Below, in pieces: positions 52,726-64,000 of a stretch of DNA of 64,000 nucleotides. The stretch covers positions 5,546,776 through 5,610,775 of the forward strand of contig CM067349.1 in NCBI GenBank assembly GCA_034190875.2. The letters are read 5' to 3'. The notes beneath the pieces were generated by a model. That model saw only the letters and a list, made by a program, of their open reading frames with translations. It had not been told where the DNA came from and searched no databases. The position numbers and the translations under genes were made by a program. The first letter of the stretch is position 1. Every line of letters begins with the position of its first letter. Source of the stretch: Urechis unicinctus. Taxonomy: Eukaryota; Annelida; Polychaeta; Xenopneusta; Urechidae.

Positions 52726-54052
52726 ATATATTCATGACTTACATTTTGTATATGTTACATTTATCCCTATGCTCATACGGGTCGATTGTCGTTACACTGA
52801 GTTTTGCGGCAATTACGTTATTACATTACATGCATTCATTTGAGGCTTGGTAGTTCGTAACGTGATCTGGGGAACATTAAGCTTGTAATCAATCACGAAA
52901 AATCATGGAAATTATTAATTTCTCGTTGGCTTCATTTTTAACGTTACTGATGTTTCGGCCTACTCTATGAGAGTAAGCTGGTGTCGTCCATTCAGTTACG
53001 TCCATTTCAATCTCTCATTTCATATTTGGCTGCTCCTGCTGTGTGCAGTGTTCGTTGTCACTAAGAATTATCCCCTGCTGCCATTGAATCTTGTGGTGGC
53101 AATGTTTTATCGACCTGCATGTTTTCGCAGGTAAAGATCGACGGATCAGTATATAACTACTTCGCAAAGATTAGTAATTGACGCAATTTATCAAGGTCGT
53201 ACACTGTATCACTGCGTTCACATCGAGCAGTCAACCTGTCTCTGTAATGCGTATTACATAGTTTAAGCGGCACATATGTCTGGCCGCTTTCTCTCTCATC
53301 GCTCTCTGTCATTAAACACTCTTCCTCTTTCATTGCGAAGAAAGCTTCTTTCTATCAAACAGGATCATCTTTATACCTACCGACATTTGCCGTAAGAACA
53401 TCGCTTATCCCCTCATCTTTAACATGCTAGCCAAGCAACCCGATACGCGGAACAACCATGCGGATAGATTACGATTTTTATTCGCTGCCCACAGTTGTGC
53501 AGCATATGTCAACTTAGGTCTATTTGGTAAATTGCTACTCATCCCGATGGGAGTGCATAAACTATGCCTTGTTTGTGATGACGGCAGTATGCTTTCTCGC
53601 TCGATTTCGCGAAGGCTGACTTGTAATGAAAAGCCCTATGAACAGTACCAGAGCGTTTTCATTATGTAGTGGCGATTGATGTACTGTTACCTTGATTGCC
53701 GAATGAAATCGCTAATTTTGACCGACCAATGTAAGCAATGAGGAGAGGCCTCCCTACAGCGAAGCGGTGATATTCCGCCAGCGTCAAATGTATCAGCTGC
53801 CAAGGGGGTGTTGCCAACTCGAGTGAGAGACTGCGAAGATGCATGGCACCAGTGAGGGCGCTATCGACCAAGCGAATATCGCCACCAGATGGCACTCAAC
53901 AGCACAGCCCTAGCCCGACTACGTGGCAGGGAATGCTCATTTTAAACACTGGCGGCATTATATTAACATCAGTTATGACTGGAAGCGTGTTTAAGATGGG
54001 ACACCAAGGGTGCGTTCGAGCTAACTCACATCAACCGCAAGCTTTCCTATCG
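52726..54052. other. Upstream region of the receptor gene
   Basis: No other gene was recognised. The reading frame of the receptor's first visible exon is open back to 53,843, with possible starts at 53,843 and 53,933, so either a longer N-terminus or an upstream noncoding exon is possible. No core promoter could be identified with confidence. Confidence 0.45.
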
Positions 54053-55527
54053 ATGTTGGATAATGATACCGACAACGACCATGTGTATCATACCACGTTT
54101 GGAAAACATCTGGCTGTTAATTCTTCACCGGTTGAAGCAGAGTTAACGTCTGCCGAATTTGATTACAAAAAACTGAGTTTATCGTTGGTATTATACGCGT
54201 TTCCTGTTATCATCGCAGCAGGCAGTATCGGGAACGTCTTATCTTTTTGTGTCATGCTTCGACGTAAAATGCGCTACACGTCCATCTATTTCTACCTAAT
54301 GTGCCTGGCCTGTGCTGACACACTGGTTCTCTACGTCAGCGCATTCAAGACATGGATTCGCTTACTCACCGGCTTTGAGATGCTTCACGTATCAGGATTT
54401 GGTTGCAAATTTACAATTCTTCTAATGCTGGTCAGTTTGCACATGTCGGCCTGGATAATTGTACTAGTCACAGTGGACAGGTGAGACAAATGACACTCGT
54501 CTTGATATGAATCATGTTCGTTATTGGTTAACTTTGCAAAAGATGACACAGCCAAGTAACTTATAAATGCATTCAACTACAATTTATCTGTAACTACGCT
54601 AGAACACGCGACTTATCCTTTGTTGCCCAGTACAAGTACTAACGTCGCAGTGAGATACCAATTACCGTATCATTAATGGCGTAACTTGGATTCATAAAAT
54701 CGCAGAACCTAATATGAGTTAGTTCTAAAACGCTGTAAATTTATCGTCAGGTGGAATCGTTTCTATACATTGTACACGAGTATGTTACCTGCTACAGGTG
54801 TGTAGCTGTATGGCTGCCGCTGAAGGCATCCTGGCTGTGTACCGTGAAGCGGGCGCGGATCCTCGTTCTTTTGCTCCTCTGTATTACAGTACTCACCAAT
54901 GCACACGTCTTCTGGACCATGCATCTACACGAGACTACACGAGAGAACAGCACCACTGTAATATACATGTGCGCGCCCTTCAAAGAGAATATATTTATGA
55001 TGAAAGCGTTCCAGTATCTCAAGGTCGTCTCGTACTCTGTGCTACCCTTCGTAATTGTTCTCGTACTTAACGTAAGTATCATCATTCGAATTGCACGGTC
55101 AGCTAAAAATGTCACGAAGTCTATGAGTGAATCCTCCAAGGAAGCGTCTCTTGACAAACTACGAAGTCAGCAGAGGGTTACGTACATGCTGTTGATCATA
55201 ACGTTCACTTGGCTCGTCCTCACAGCCCCATTCACTCTACATTCCCTTTTTGCAACCGCGTCATCGGATGCTAAGACGAACGAGCTCATCTTCTTCTCGA
55301 AGACTGTTTGTTTTCTACTAATGTATGCTAACCACAGCATCAACTTTTACTTGTATTGCATATCGGGCAAGAAGTTTCGGACAGAACTTCACGCAATGTT
55401 GTGTTGTACAATGACGGACCGCCACACGTCTAATTGGCCGCTATTACCGATGGTAACAATACCATTTCACCACACTCGCCTGACATCAATAAGACTGCGA
55501 AAACGAGAAATAATTACATCGATATGA
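54053..55527 (+). CDS. Class A (rhodopsin-like) G-protein-coupled receptor, peptide-receptor type
   Basis: This is a seven-helix plasma-membrane receptor, probably for a neuropeptide; the ligand is unknown. Coding exons are 54,053-54,480 and 54,798-55,527, giving 385 residues from the ATG at 54,053. TM1 (about 41-69) has G60-N61, TM2 (78-102) LACAD with D89, TM3 (118-141) C118, then D142-R143-C144. TM4 is about 162-186. The second loop has C201, the likely disulfide partner of C118. TM5 (216-240) has P226, TM6 (268-293) P287 and TM7 (305-330) NHSINFYLYC. C345-C346 could be palmitoylated. N-glycosylation sites are likely at N23 and N193. The DRY tyrosine is Cys and the NPxxY proline is Phe. 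DRC-VAVWLPLKA and NHSINFYLYC recall FMRFamide-receptor/GPR139-like orphan receptors of spiralians, but subfamily is uncertain. The start is a choice: the frame extends to 53,843 (455 residues), but 54,053 gives a normal N-terminus. Confidence 0.9.
54481..54797 (+). other. Intron of the receptor gene
   Basis: The donor is ag|gtgaga at 54,480/54,481 and the acceptor ctacag|gtgt at 54,797/54,798. The intron is 317 bases and phase 2: it splits the arginine codon (AG|G) of the DRC motif. Rhodopsin-family genes in many animals have an intron at this codon, which supports the join. Reading through would stop at once (tga at 54,482). Confidence 0.9.
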
Positions 55528-56640
55528 TGTTGTTTATTGCATGTGCTGCTACCATAATTGGCCAACGTTTGCTGGGATACAAAATATAAATTCTCATGAA
55601 ATTTGTTGCATGTTGGATTTGAATTGCATGGTGTAGATAAAAAATCTGATGCTGATATGTGATAGAGGTATCGCTTGTCTCAATTGCTCGTCAGGTCTGT
55701 AATGACTGGATTGGATGTTGGCTTTGTTCTAAAATTGCACAGCATCGGTTCTTGGTATTCCAAACACTACGTAGAAAGTAGACACTCGACACGAGATCAT
55801 CCGCGACAGACAGGCTGCGTTAACGACCCATAGCAGTTATTCACAGCAAATTAACGCGATGTTAGGAATTCCTGAGGAGCATTCTGTAATGCAGTATGAT
55901 GATACGTATATGTATGTATGCGACGTTATATGCCTCCCTAAAAGCTGAGTAACGTTAGCTGGTGGTGAGATTAAGATTTATTTTATATCAAGTATACTCA
56001 ACATTATTTGTATATAAAGAGCGTTCATCGAAGCATCTAACCTAACACGCCTTGTATAGTAAATCAATCGGTCGGCTAATGGAAACGTCTATAACATTGA
56101 GTAATGCATGCACGCAAATGAAATAAGCCGTTGAAGTACTGATGATAGAGTAGGCATGTTTATTCCGAGTATGGCTCTATGAACCCATTAGTTATCTTTA
56201 TGACTTATTTTGCGTCAAGAGGTCTAGGGATCGGTAGAATAATCGAAGGAAATATAATAGAGGTGTAACTTAAGGTGAAACGAGCTTTAACAGAAATTCG
56301 TCGCCAATAGTGTAATTGTGAAATGTCAAACTAAAGAATGGTCGTCATACTATCTTTCTATGAAGATATCAGAGAGCCAGTCGGGTACGAATACTGACTT
56401 GGGTGTGTATGATTATCGTGATAGTTAGAATGCACATATTCGCGTCAAGACTTCCATATCGCCATAAACTTAACTGCGACGTGGCAAAAGCACTAATGCA
56501 TGAAAAAGTCTTGATGCGCCTACGCTTGGATATTCAAGCAATAAACGAATCAACAAATATCAGCTTCAAATTAACTCATCCAACACCTTCCGCTTTGACA
56601 ATGCGGACACACACGCTGGTGTCAAAATCACACACATACA
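55528..56640. other. 3' flank of the receptor gene, no further gene seen
   Basis: No clear AATAAA follows the stop within the first few hundred bases; 'aatata' at about 55,585 is a weak candidate. A short open frame at 56,403-56,669 is not recognised. Confidence 0.45.
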
Positions 56641-56707
56641 CGCATACAAGTATACTTATATATCTTTAATAAACAACAAACACACACATATATATATAAT
56701 ATGAATA

Positions 56708-56742
<35 letters not shown>

Positions 56743-57213
56743 TATATATATATACATATATATGTATATAAATATATATATTTATATATAATATATATAT
56801 ACATATGTGTGGGGCGTGTTATGTGGGGGATAGACATAGATATACGAGGGACAGAAACATATATTAGTGTGTAAAGAAGAGAAAGAGAGGCAGACATGTG
56901 AGAGAGATAAAAATATAGGGAGGGATTTAGAGAAAAGAAGATATTTATATATGCATTTCTCTTTATTAGAATAGAGAGAGAGAGATATATAGATATAGAG
57001 AGAGCGAGGGAGACAGATAGAGAGGGAGAGTTTATTTATACATATAGATATAGTAGATAGAGAGATACATATAGATATATATATATATATATTAGATATA
57101 TGTAGATAGATATATAGATGTATATAGAATATGATATATATGATATATATATACATAGATCTATATATATAGAGAGATATTATATATATATGTATATATA
57201 TATATATACATAG

Positions 57214-57244
<31 letters not shown>

Positions 57245-57284
57245 TATGTATGTATATATATATGTATATATATATAGATGATAT

Positions 57285-57368
<84 letters not shown>
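56641..57368. repeat. Compound (CA)n, (AT)n and (GA)n-rich satellite
   Basis: 'cacaca' at 56,650-56,690 leads into ta runs (56,690-56,800), purine-rich 'gagagata' stretches (56,870-57,070), then long ta runs with 'tatg' and 'tagat' variants, pure at about 57,297-57,367. The minus-strand Ile-Tyr frames are artefacts. Confidence 0.95.
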
Positions 57369-57369
<1 letters not shown>

Positions 57370-59843
57370 TACATCCATCAAAGATTACAATCCCTCGATA
57401 TTTAAAAGAGCGATGGGTGGCTAATGTTCACTTTGATGATGTCTTGGTGCGGTTTTGGTCAGCGTCAAGAATTCAGATTATTGACGTCGACCATGTTGAT
57501 TAGTAACCGCACTGTGATCATTATTCGACAGCACACAAATAAATTGGTAGTCTTGACATGATTAGCCTTTTGTCGTTTGTTGCAACATGCTCCTGTTTCA
57601 TCTTTCCTGTATCAACTGTAATACAAACAGCACGCAATTTGCTTTATCTGTGATGGATTGGTTCATCAGGAAGACGGAATCAGAGAAACTGCAAAGGCAA
57701 ACACAATTATAGCTGTCCAAGGTTAGCCTATTTTGAAGCTATGAACACAGTGCAGATGAAGTAAGGAAACTCTAATTCATTACTGCACCCGATTCCATTT
57801 TACTTATGTGTATGAATATGATAAACATGGGTTCAAAAACAATACCCAATACCAAATACATTCAATTTGAATGAGAGATTGGTCAAATTTCATTTTACTG
57901 TTATTCGTAGCCTGTAAACAAATCTTTGACAATATGAACTGAACTTTTTCCCGAGCTGGCTCGTTCACGGTTTGAGAATGTTTCGAAACGCATTCTGCAA
58001 TATTCATTCTGAGGCATTACTCAGCTGACTGCTCGGAATGTTGAACCACTGCAATCTGCCATGCAGAAACATTAATTGCGTCAATATAGCCGAAATGAAA
58101 GGAACTTTGCAGACCCTAGACTATGTTACTTGGCACCTTCGTTGTTCACTACGGAAATTTCATTAAGTCCAATTCAAGGCATTTGATAGGGCTTTTGGCA
58201 ACATATAGGATTTGTATAGCACGACTTACATATAGTGCCGAGCTCAACAATTCACGATATGGCAGAAATTAAAGTCACATATAAGTTCGTTGAGAAACAA
58301 ACATTTATTTAGGTTTTATTGCCACAAACAAGAAGTAATTGCATATATGATTTATAGAGCACGTCTTAAACACAGTACAGGAATACACCTTAGCCTTACT
58401 GTAAATATTAAAGTCATAAATTGGAAAAACAAACGTCTTTCGATAATTTGAGTTTGTGCCAGAACAACACTAGGGGGGAATTACTTCGTCATGACAATCA
58501 GCATTTGTTACCGACAGTCTAATGTCGATCTATTCTCCCATATTCGGTCGCATGTAGAGGACACTTAAATTGAACTTAAGCCGATTAGCGTAAGTGCCTA
58601 GTGTCGTAGCATTGACGGCCTCTCTGGTGGCTTTGACGTTTCAATTAGTGCCATGGTCACGCATGGCTGCATTCGATAAAACCTGCATATAAAATACGCC
58701 TTGTAGCATGTTCTGCCTATAAATACGGCGACATTATTTACAGGCAAAAGGAAATCGAACATTGACATCCCAAACATAGATGCTGTTGCTGCACAGCGTG
58801 AGGGGCTGGTTGTGATCAAACGGGAATGATACAATATTACAGATGCTATAATAGGAATTATACTCGAAACTCATCTGCCCGCTTGTTTCTCATGAGGAGA
58901 TATATAAGAATCTGCAGGTGGAACATGCCTCCCAACTGCACTAACCGTAGATGGTACTCGCAATGCAACTGCAAAGCCATGAAACAGCTTCATTTACAAT
59001 CCTACGTGTTAAATGAGTACGCATACTGATTTGTTTGTATTGTCATTCAATCAAGCCGAGCATGGAGCTGGACCTTGTAGCGAGGATTGAAGGCAGATGA
59101 CGGCCGCTCAGCGTAAAGTGAATTGTGTCAGAGTAATGAGTTTAATTTCGCTAAAAGTAAATTAATATTAAGTTGGTTGTCCTCACATAATTTTCAACAT
59201 AACATGCGTGGTGTCAAAAATAGATTTGATGCTGATAATATTACCGTCAACACACGTTGAATGCAAAAAAGACCATTGATGGCGATTATTGTTTTACACT
59301 ACATATTTTAGATTTTCCACGATTATTGTTTCTAGTTACTAAAGCATCCGGCACGTGTATGCAATATAACAGTGTAGTCATGGCATGCTCACTGTGTATA
59401 ACTTGGCAATATAAGGCATCGGTCTTCCTGTGAGAACATGAAATATACTTCCTGTCGGATATATTTAGTTGGCGGTACAGTTAGGTTTAATGAGCTCATT
59501 ACACGAATATAATTGTATTTGAGGCTACAGATAAACATAATTGAATAAGCTTAGGCATTGAATTAAGGTAGCAAGGCAAAGCAAGTATTGTTTTCGTTAC
59601 CTATGAACTAAACTTATCATTTATCACCACTTTGGAGTAGAAATGATAGGACAACAAAATTCCGGAGACATATGAGAGCAGCTTACATATTGTGACATAT
59701 GAGGTAGAAGATAAGCCGCATTAAACATTATGACAACGGCGCCGATCGCACTAGGTATAAGATGATTTATTTGCTCCGTTGTGCCACACAAAGCCATTTG
59801 GGGTGTGTATTGTATGATAGCTATGAACAATCATTGTAAAGAG
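57369..59843. other. AT-rich intergenic DNA, no gene seen
   Basis: Frames of 60-78 codons on both strands are unrecognised. No RNA gene or mobile element was identified. Confidence 0.5.
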
Positions 59844-60029
59844 TTATACGGAGTAAAGAGTATGTTTTGGTTGAGGGAATTTTGCATTATCATAATGATT
59901 CGCAAAATCTTTGAATATGTTAGATTCAAATAGTGATAGGTTATTTGAGCTCAATAAAAATACACAATTTAGCAACATATTTCGACCATTTACAGCAATA
60001 TATAAATTCAACACACCGTCCGACGTTCC

Positions 60030-60206
60030 AATTTTTGCCCTTATTTGGATGTCGGTTCTGTCGGACAAGCATGGGAATTTCTCCTTAGCTTGCCTGATGA
60101 CCTCGGCTTGCCTGATGACCTCAGCTTTTACCGACCGTTTGTTGATTGTGACGTCCTTAAACGAGGCACAGAGGGCTTTATTTTCTATCTGCGTCCAAGT
60201 TTTCTT
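60030..60206 (-). pseudogene. SANT/Myb-like domain exon of the decayed gene
   Basis: The minus-strand frame 60,287-59,844 stays open for 147 codons. Its core reads KKTWTQIENKALCASF, then a basic linker, AEVIRQ twice, AKEKFPCLSDRTDIQIRAK. The spaced tryptophan and the (K)(D)RT-x-x-x-I-x-x-K end fit the C-terminal three-helix domain of the same family, where a 'W-x-x-E-E-x-x-A' start is usual. A possible acceptor (ctttag|gc) lies at about 60,217. An 18-base duplication (60,088-60,123) adds a second AEVIRQ. This part is better preserved than the rest of the gene. Confidence 0.68.
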
Positions 60207-61812
60207 TACCATGCCTAAAGTCATTACAATATCATGCAATTGTCTCAGATATGAGATAACTATGATATATGTTTTAGTACTATTCATTCAACATATTACA
60301 GAAGAAGTTGTAAATTTATGTCCATAGATGATATGCTGCATAATGCTGATGTTAACACATCAGGTCATAATGCTGCGTCAATCATCAATCGTTTGTCTAA
60401 TATACAGAGCATTGCTAACGCTTTGTCCCTTTCACTTCCACACAAGCATCGATATATATATATATAAAGTATAGTCATGGTGCAAGAACTAAGGGATATT
60501 CTATGCACCTCAGCCATTACCTAACTGTAATAACAACTGACGGATCAATACACAGAAGCAGCGGGTAAGCATTTGACCTGACAAATGATATCAACTATAT
60601 AAGTAATATAAAACCTACATCAGCCGGAATCCCTATCCTTTTCATAACTCGCTTCTTTTCTGGCATCTACTTCGACGTCACCCGTATCACAACAGTGTTC
60701 TTCAAATGTGTCTGTGCAATACACAAATACAGCACTTTACATCGATCTGTCAGTCCCCAGTACATTTGAGTTTTCATGGAATACTTATTCGGTAATGTGG
60801 GTTTACTGAGTGGTTATATGGCGAGAAAACATTTGTGCATGGTGAAAATGGAACAAGGAGATACTGCATGTGCTGCTAGTTGCATTGGCCTATATACCAG
60901 TCATGCACCCCGATTATACAATTTTTGCAATCAACCATTACGTTGAAGCTCATTTATTTTCACTGTTACTCATTGTAACTTATGAATGGCGACAGTTGCT
61001 TGCCCGAGTAACTTAAGTACGTTTGTCAATTTCCATCAATAATAATGATTATGGAATGGGGGTTTAGGGATTTGCGTGCATGTTGTATTTCATTTCAGAT
61101 GTCTAATAGAATAAAGAACTACCATTGTCATTTATTCTGTCAAGTGTGCTGATGTCTTCCGTTGCATGCTGGTCAGGTGTTTCTGTAATGCAGTATTTGA
61201 CCCGATTATTCATGGTACATGTACTGTCAATAGATATATGTCTTTATATGAACCAATCACTAAATTATATTCATGGCATAACATTAACCCAAGGCCCATT
61301 TGTCGTCGCAGATGACAGGAACTGTAAGATCTGCAAACACCTAATTAGTTTGAGAGCCCAGTAACATTACAAAGATGGTCAAGTAGACAGAGGAAATAGG
61401 GTATGAAGGTTGCTTATTTATTTGGAAACACCTACATATTTCATAGATTATATCGGAAAACAGTTACGTTTTCGTAAGCTTATCTTTGCATTCAGTCAAT
61501 GTTTACAACTACTCTTCATTCTTATGCAGTCTTTTGGTGTCCGCGCTTCCAAGAAAACATATGAACTGTTTCTGAAATGGGTGGGTAATGCCTAACAAAC
61601 AGGCCTTCTAACACTTGGGATTGATGTCTTGCAGTGTTTTGCCAGTGAATTTGCCGATGTTACCATTTTCGACAGCCAGCAAAACCCGAGCAACTGAATC
61701 ATATTCAGGATCTGCAAAGCCAAATGAGAGCGAACAGAATTTTAGTCATTGATACATACTTTTCAGCTGTCGCTTAATCCTGATATTTATTAATCGTTAT
61801 CAAATGTCTTAC

Positions 61813-62164
61813 CTGTGTTCATGTTGCCATGTACTTCCTAAGTGATCTAATCGTTATAGTAGTGGGGTCTTTCAGACCCGGGCATAGTGCTGTCAACCGT
61901 CGCATTGCAGCGGAGCCATCCATGGGTGTGTTGCTTCTCCTTCAAGCAATACAAAGATACAATAAACACGAAAATATTTGAACAAGAATGTGCGGTTAAC
62001 CGCAATAGGATTACGATATCTATACCTTCCAAATACAAATTGGCTTGCAAACGCTTGTGTTTGAAGCAGATGTTCCATTGCTACCACCATATCTTCCGAT
62101 AGTAGCACAAACACCTTTCGTATTCCTCTTGTGCTTTTTTCCGCGGACCTCGATTAGATCCATT
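61813..62164 (-). pseudogene. Recombinase-core exon of the decayed gene
   Basis: The exon starts after an acceptor (cttttgggcag|aatgg, first base 62,164) and ends at a donor (acacag|gtaaga, last base 61,813). It reads RMDLIEVRGKK, shifts frame at about 62,125, continues VFVLLSEDMVVAMEHLLQ, shifts or mutates again around 61,890, then LCPGLKDPTTITIRSLRKYM. The last part resembles the family's 'TSTKLRKHIAT' box. The following intron is 61,712-61,812 (101 bases). Confidence 0.7.
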
Positions 62165-63110
62165 CTGCCCAAAAGCAAACGCATGCAACAAAATCATGCT
62201 GCAATTGATATTCTACACTTCTTTAGTTTTTAAAATTGCGTAATTCAGCCATCACATGTACCTGTTCACCAGGCCGTTTCAGCAACATCCAGCGATTGCA
62301 TGATTTCATCATTGGTGTGTGACTTAGCTGCACGCTCCTTGAAGTCATTCACTTTTATTTCTTCAACCTCAGCAACTCGCCTTTTATTGAAGAGCAGGAT
62401 GCGAGCTAAGCATACGTGAGCAAAGTGCACCCATTCATTTTCCGTGCACCTTTTTCATACCGCTTGCCAGTTCCTCAATGAGCCATTTTCGGAACTGGAC
62501 AAGATCTTCAGTAGTTGGTAGATGGTAAGGCTTGTTGATTTGTCGCAACTGCTGTCGCCTGTTTGCAATACAAGCCACTTTATTGTTCCAATGAGAGTTG
62601 TAGAGGCTCTTAAAATCTTCCCCCTCCCTTTTCATTAGCTCGTCTTCATTATCAAATTCCAATGCTGGTTTTCAACAAATTAGCTTGTTCAATGTAATTC
62701 CCCAGCGTGAAGGCCAATTGTGGTGAATCATCTTTCATGAATACACGTTTCACGCTGTGTTCGTGGACTGGTTCATATTCTGCAAGTAACCTTCCCAATG
62801 TCCGCACCTTTGTCCTCATGTTATCCATTTCTTTTTTCCGTTGTTCGCCCTCCCTTCCGGACTCCCGGTTTCCCGCAAAAGATTTGGCAAATTAGTTGAT
62901 TGAAACCATCTTGCAGGCAAATTTTCAACTAAATCCGGGATTACATTTAGTTGTTTTTCATATGGCCCGAAAGATGATCCAATCTTTTTTCATCCCCAAT
63001 GTGCAGTTCTGGACAGGACAGGTGCCAACATTGTTCTCGCTTCCGTTACATAGTTTGCCTGCTGGTTTTGCTCTGATTCTCGGTCTTACTATGGACACAG
63101 TATTTACAGG

Positions 63111-63439
63111 TGTCCCACAGAAGAGAATCGTTTTTGAACGGAAATGCAAAAACAAAAAACTCGCATGGCAAACAATCGTTGCGGCGTGTAGGTGTTTTGT
63201 GGGCGTCCTTCACGTTGGGCCGTCTACTGATGATTCATATAGGGACCTCATCAGACTTGCACAGGAACATGTATTTTTTCATAATTAAATAGGCCCACCC
63301 CATGTCTGAAAATTTATTAGCCATTGCAGAAAGTACAAGAAACCACTAGCACCTCGAAAGAATTTGTATGTGGTAGACTATTTATATAATTTTCTGCACA
63401 TGCCTACGGGCATTACAATTTATTTGATTTTTTATTTCA
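63111..63439. other. Flank of the decayed gene
   Basis: The plus-strand frame open at 62,896-63,288 is the antisense of the decayed gene and is not listed as a gene. The expected N-terminus of the minus-strand protein, upstream of the first CxxC, was not recognised here. Confidence 0.45.
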
Positions 63440-63672
63440 CAATGATGAACGTTGAGGAGAGAGAGGAGACAGGAGAGCAGAGAGAAGAGAGAGAGATAGA
63501 GAGAGAGAGAGAGATAGGAGAGCGACAGAGAGACAGAGAGAGAGAGAGAGACAGAGAGAGAAATAGGAGAGAGGAGGAGCAATCGAGAGGAGAGAGACAG
63601 AAGAGAGCGAGAGAGAGAGAGAGAGAGAGAGAGTAGAGAGAGAGGGAGAGATAGAGAGGAGATAGAGTGGAT

Positions 63673-63703
<31 letters not shown>

Positions 63704-63905
63704 GGAGCGAAGAGAAGACAAGAGAGAGAGGGAGTAGATATGGAGAGAGAGGAGGATGGAGATGAGTAGGATGGAGCGGAGATAGAGAGAGAGTATAAGA
63801 GAGAGAGAGAGAGATGAGAGGGAGAGAGAGAGAGGCAGATAGGAGGGAAGGGAGAGAAGAAGATGAGCAGGGCGAAGAGAAGAAGAGAGCAAGGAGAGAG
63901 GACAG
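63440..63905. repeat. Purine-rich (GA)n satellite
   Basis: The strand is nearly pure G/A with 'gagagagaga', 'gacagaga' and 'gagggaga' units. The complementary strand has the same style as the ct-rich tracts at 47,670-50,945. Open Arg/Glu and Ser/Leu frames are artefacts. Confidence 0.95.
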
Positions 63906-64000
63906 TAATATAGATATTTAATAGTAACATACATATATATATGCATATATATAATATATATTATATTGCACTGGTGTGGTGTATTGTGATTTAATTTGGT
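63906..64000. other. AT-rich window end
   Basis: A short 'tatata'-rich stretch (63,931-63,965) is followed by unique sequence cut by the window end. Confidence 0.6.

Larger units (their letters stand above)
59844..63110 (-). pseudogene. Decayed multi-exon gene: C2H2-like fingers, recombinase-like core, SANT-like C-terminus
   Basis: Read on the minus strand, the pieces come in the order of a protein family I recall from corals, fish and spiralians. CKYC (63,108) and CPVQNCTLGMKK (63,020), then after a frameshift LDHLSGHMKN, look like zinc fingers. LAFTLGNYIEQANLLKTS follows at about 62,710. Positions 62,662-62,435 carry MKREGEDFKSLYNSHWNNK, INKPYHLPTTEDLVQFRKWL and a frameshift, then LARILLFNKRRVAEVEEIK. 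An exon 62,164-61,813 with plausible splice sites carries RMDLIEVRGKK, a frameshift, VFVLLSEDMVVAMEHLLQ and IRSLRKYMAT. The next (from 61,711) has RVLLAVENGNIGKFTGKT. A SANT/Myb-like domain lies at 60,206-60,030. Frameshifts (about 62,970, 62,440, 62,125), an in-frame stop after KYMAT and a missing segment make it a pseudogene. The family looks like a tyrosine recombinase, perhaps transposon-derived. That is inference. Confidence 0.72.

Noticed and set aside
59911..60327. 138-codon plus-strand frame
   Set aside because: It is the antisense shadow of the SANT-like minus-strand exon.
62896..63288. 130-codon plus-strand frame
   Set aside because: It lies antisense to the decayed minus-strand gene, whose ordered motifs explain this stretch better.

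Overview
This window is AT-rich eukaryotic, animal DNA. Three things point to an invertebrate, most likely a spiralian (lophotrochozoan) such as a mollusc, brachiopod or annelid: a spliced rhodopsin-type receptor gene with short GT-AG introns, decayed CR1/L2-type LINEs, and very abundant tetranucleotide satellites (CTAC, CTAT, TATG). The species is not identified. There is nothing bacterial in it: no operons, no ribosome binding sites and no CRISPR.

Layout. Positions 1 to about 47,490 contain no convincing gene. This region is built from two full-length and one partial diverged copy of one long unit, in almost the same order. Copy A is about 1-16,880, copy B about 18,490-42,760 and copy C about 43,050-47,490. 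The copies differ by insertions and deletions of up to several kilobases. Two LINE fragments (19,510-20,105 and 29,820-30,640), a 42-bp minisatellite (30,720-31,320) and large microsatellites lie in the parts of copy B that copy A lacks. Positions 47,680-52,488 hold a second, much younger tandem duplication of about 2.8 kb, with pyrimidine-rich tracts and a noncoding unit.

The one gene that looks intact is a class A peptide-type G-protein-coupled receptor on the plus strand. Its two visible coding exons are 54,053-54,480 and 54,798-55,527, split inside the arginine codon of the DRY-type motif. After an AT/GA microsatellite (56,640-57,366), the minus strand of 59,844-63,110 carries the remains of a multi-exon gene. 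It has C2H2-like fingers, a recombinase-like core and a C-terminal SANT/Myb-like domain. It is broken by frameshifts and stops, and by an apparent deletion of the segment expected to hold the catalytic His/Tyr box. A purine-rich tract (63,440-63,905) closes the window.

The receptor and the recombinase-like gene show no sign of working together. The rest of the window reads as repeat-driven, duplicated intergenic sequence. Its main interest is its history: nested tandem duplication, satellites growing from LINE tails, and sharply conserved patches and hairpins inside otherwise diverged copies. All similarity statements come from reading by eye and from memory of protein families; no alignment or database search was run.
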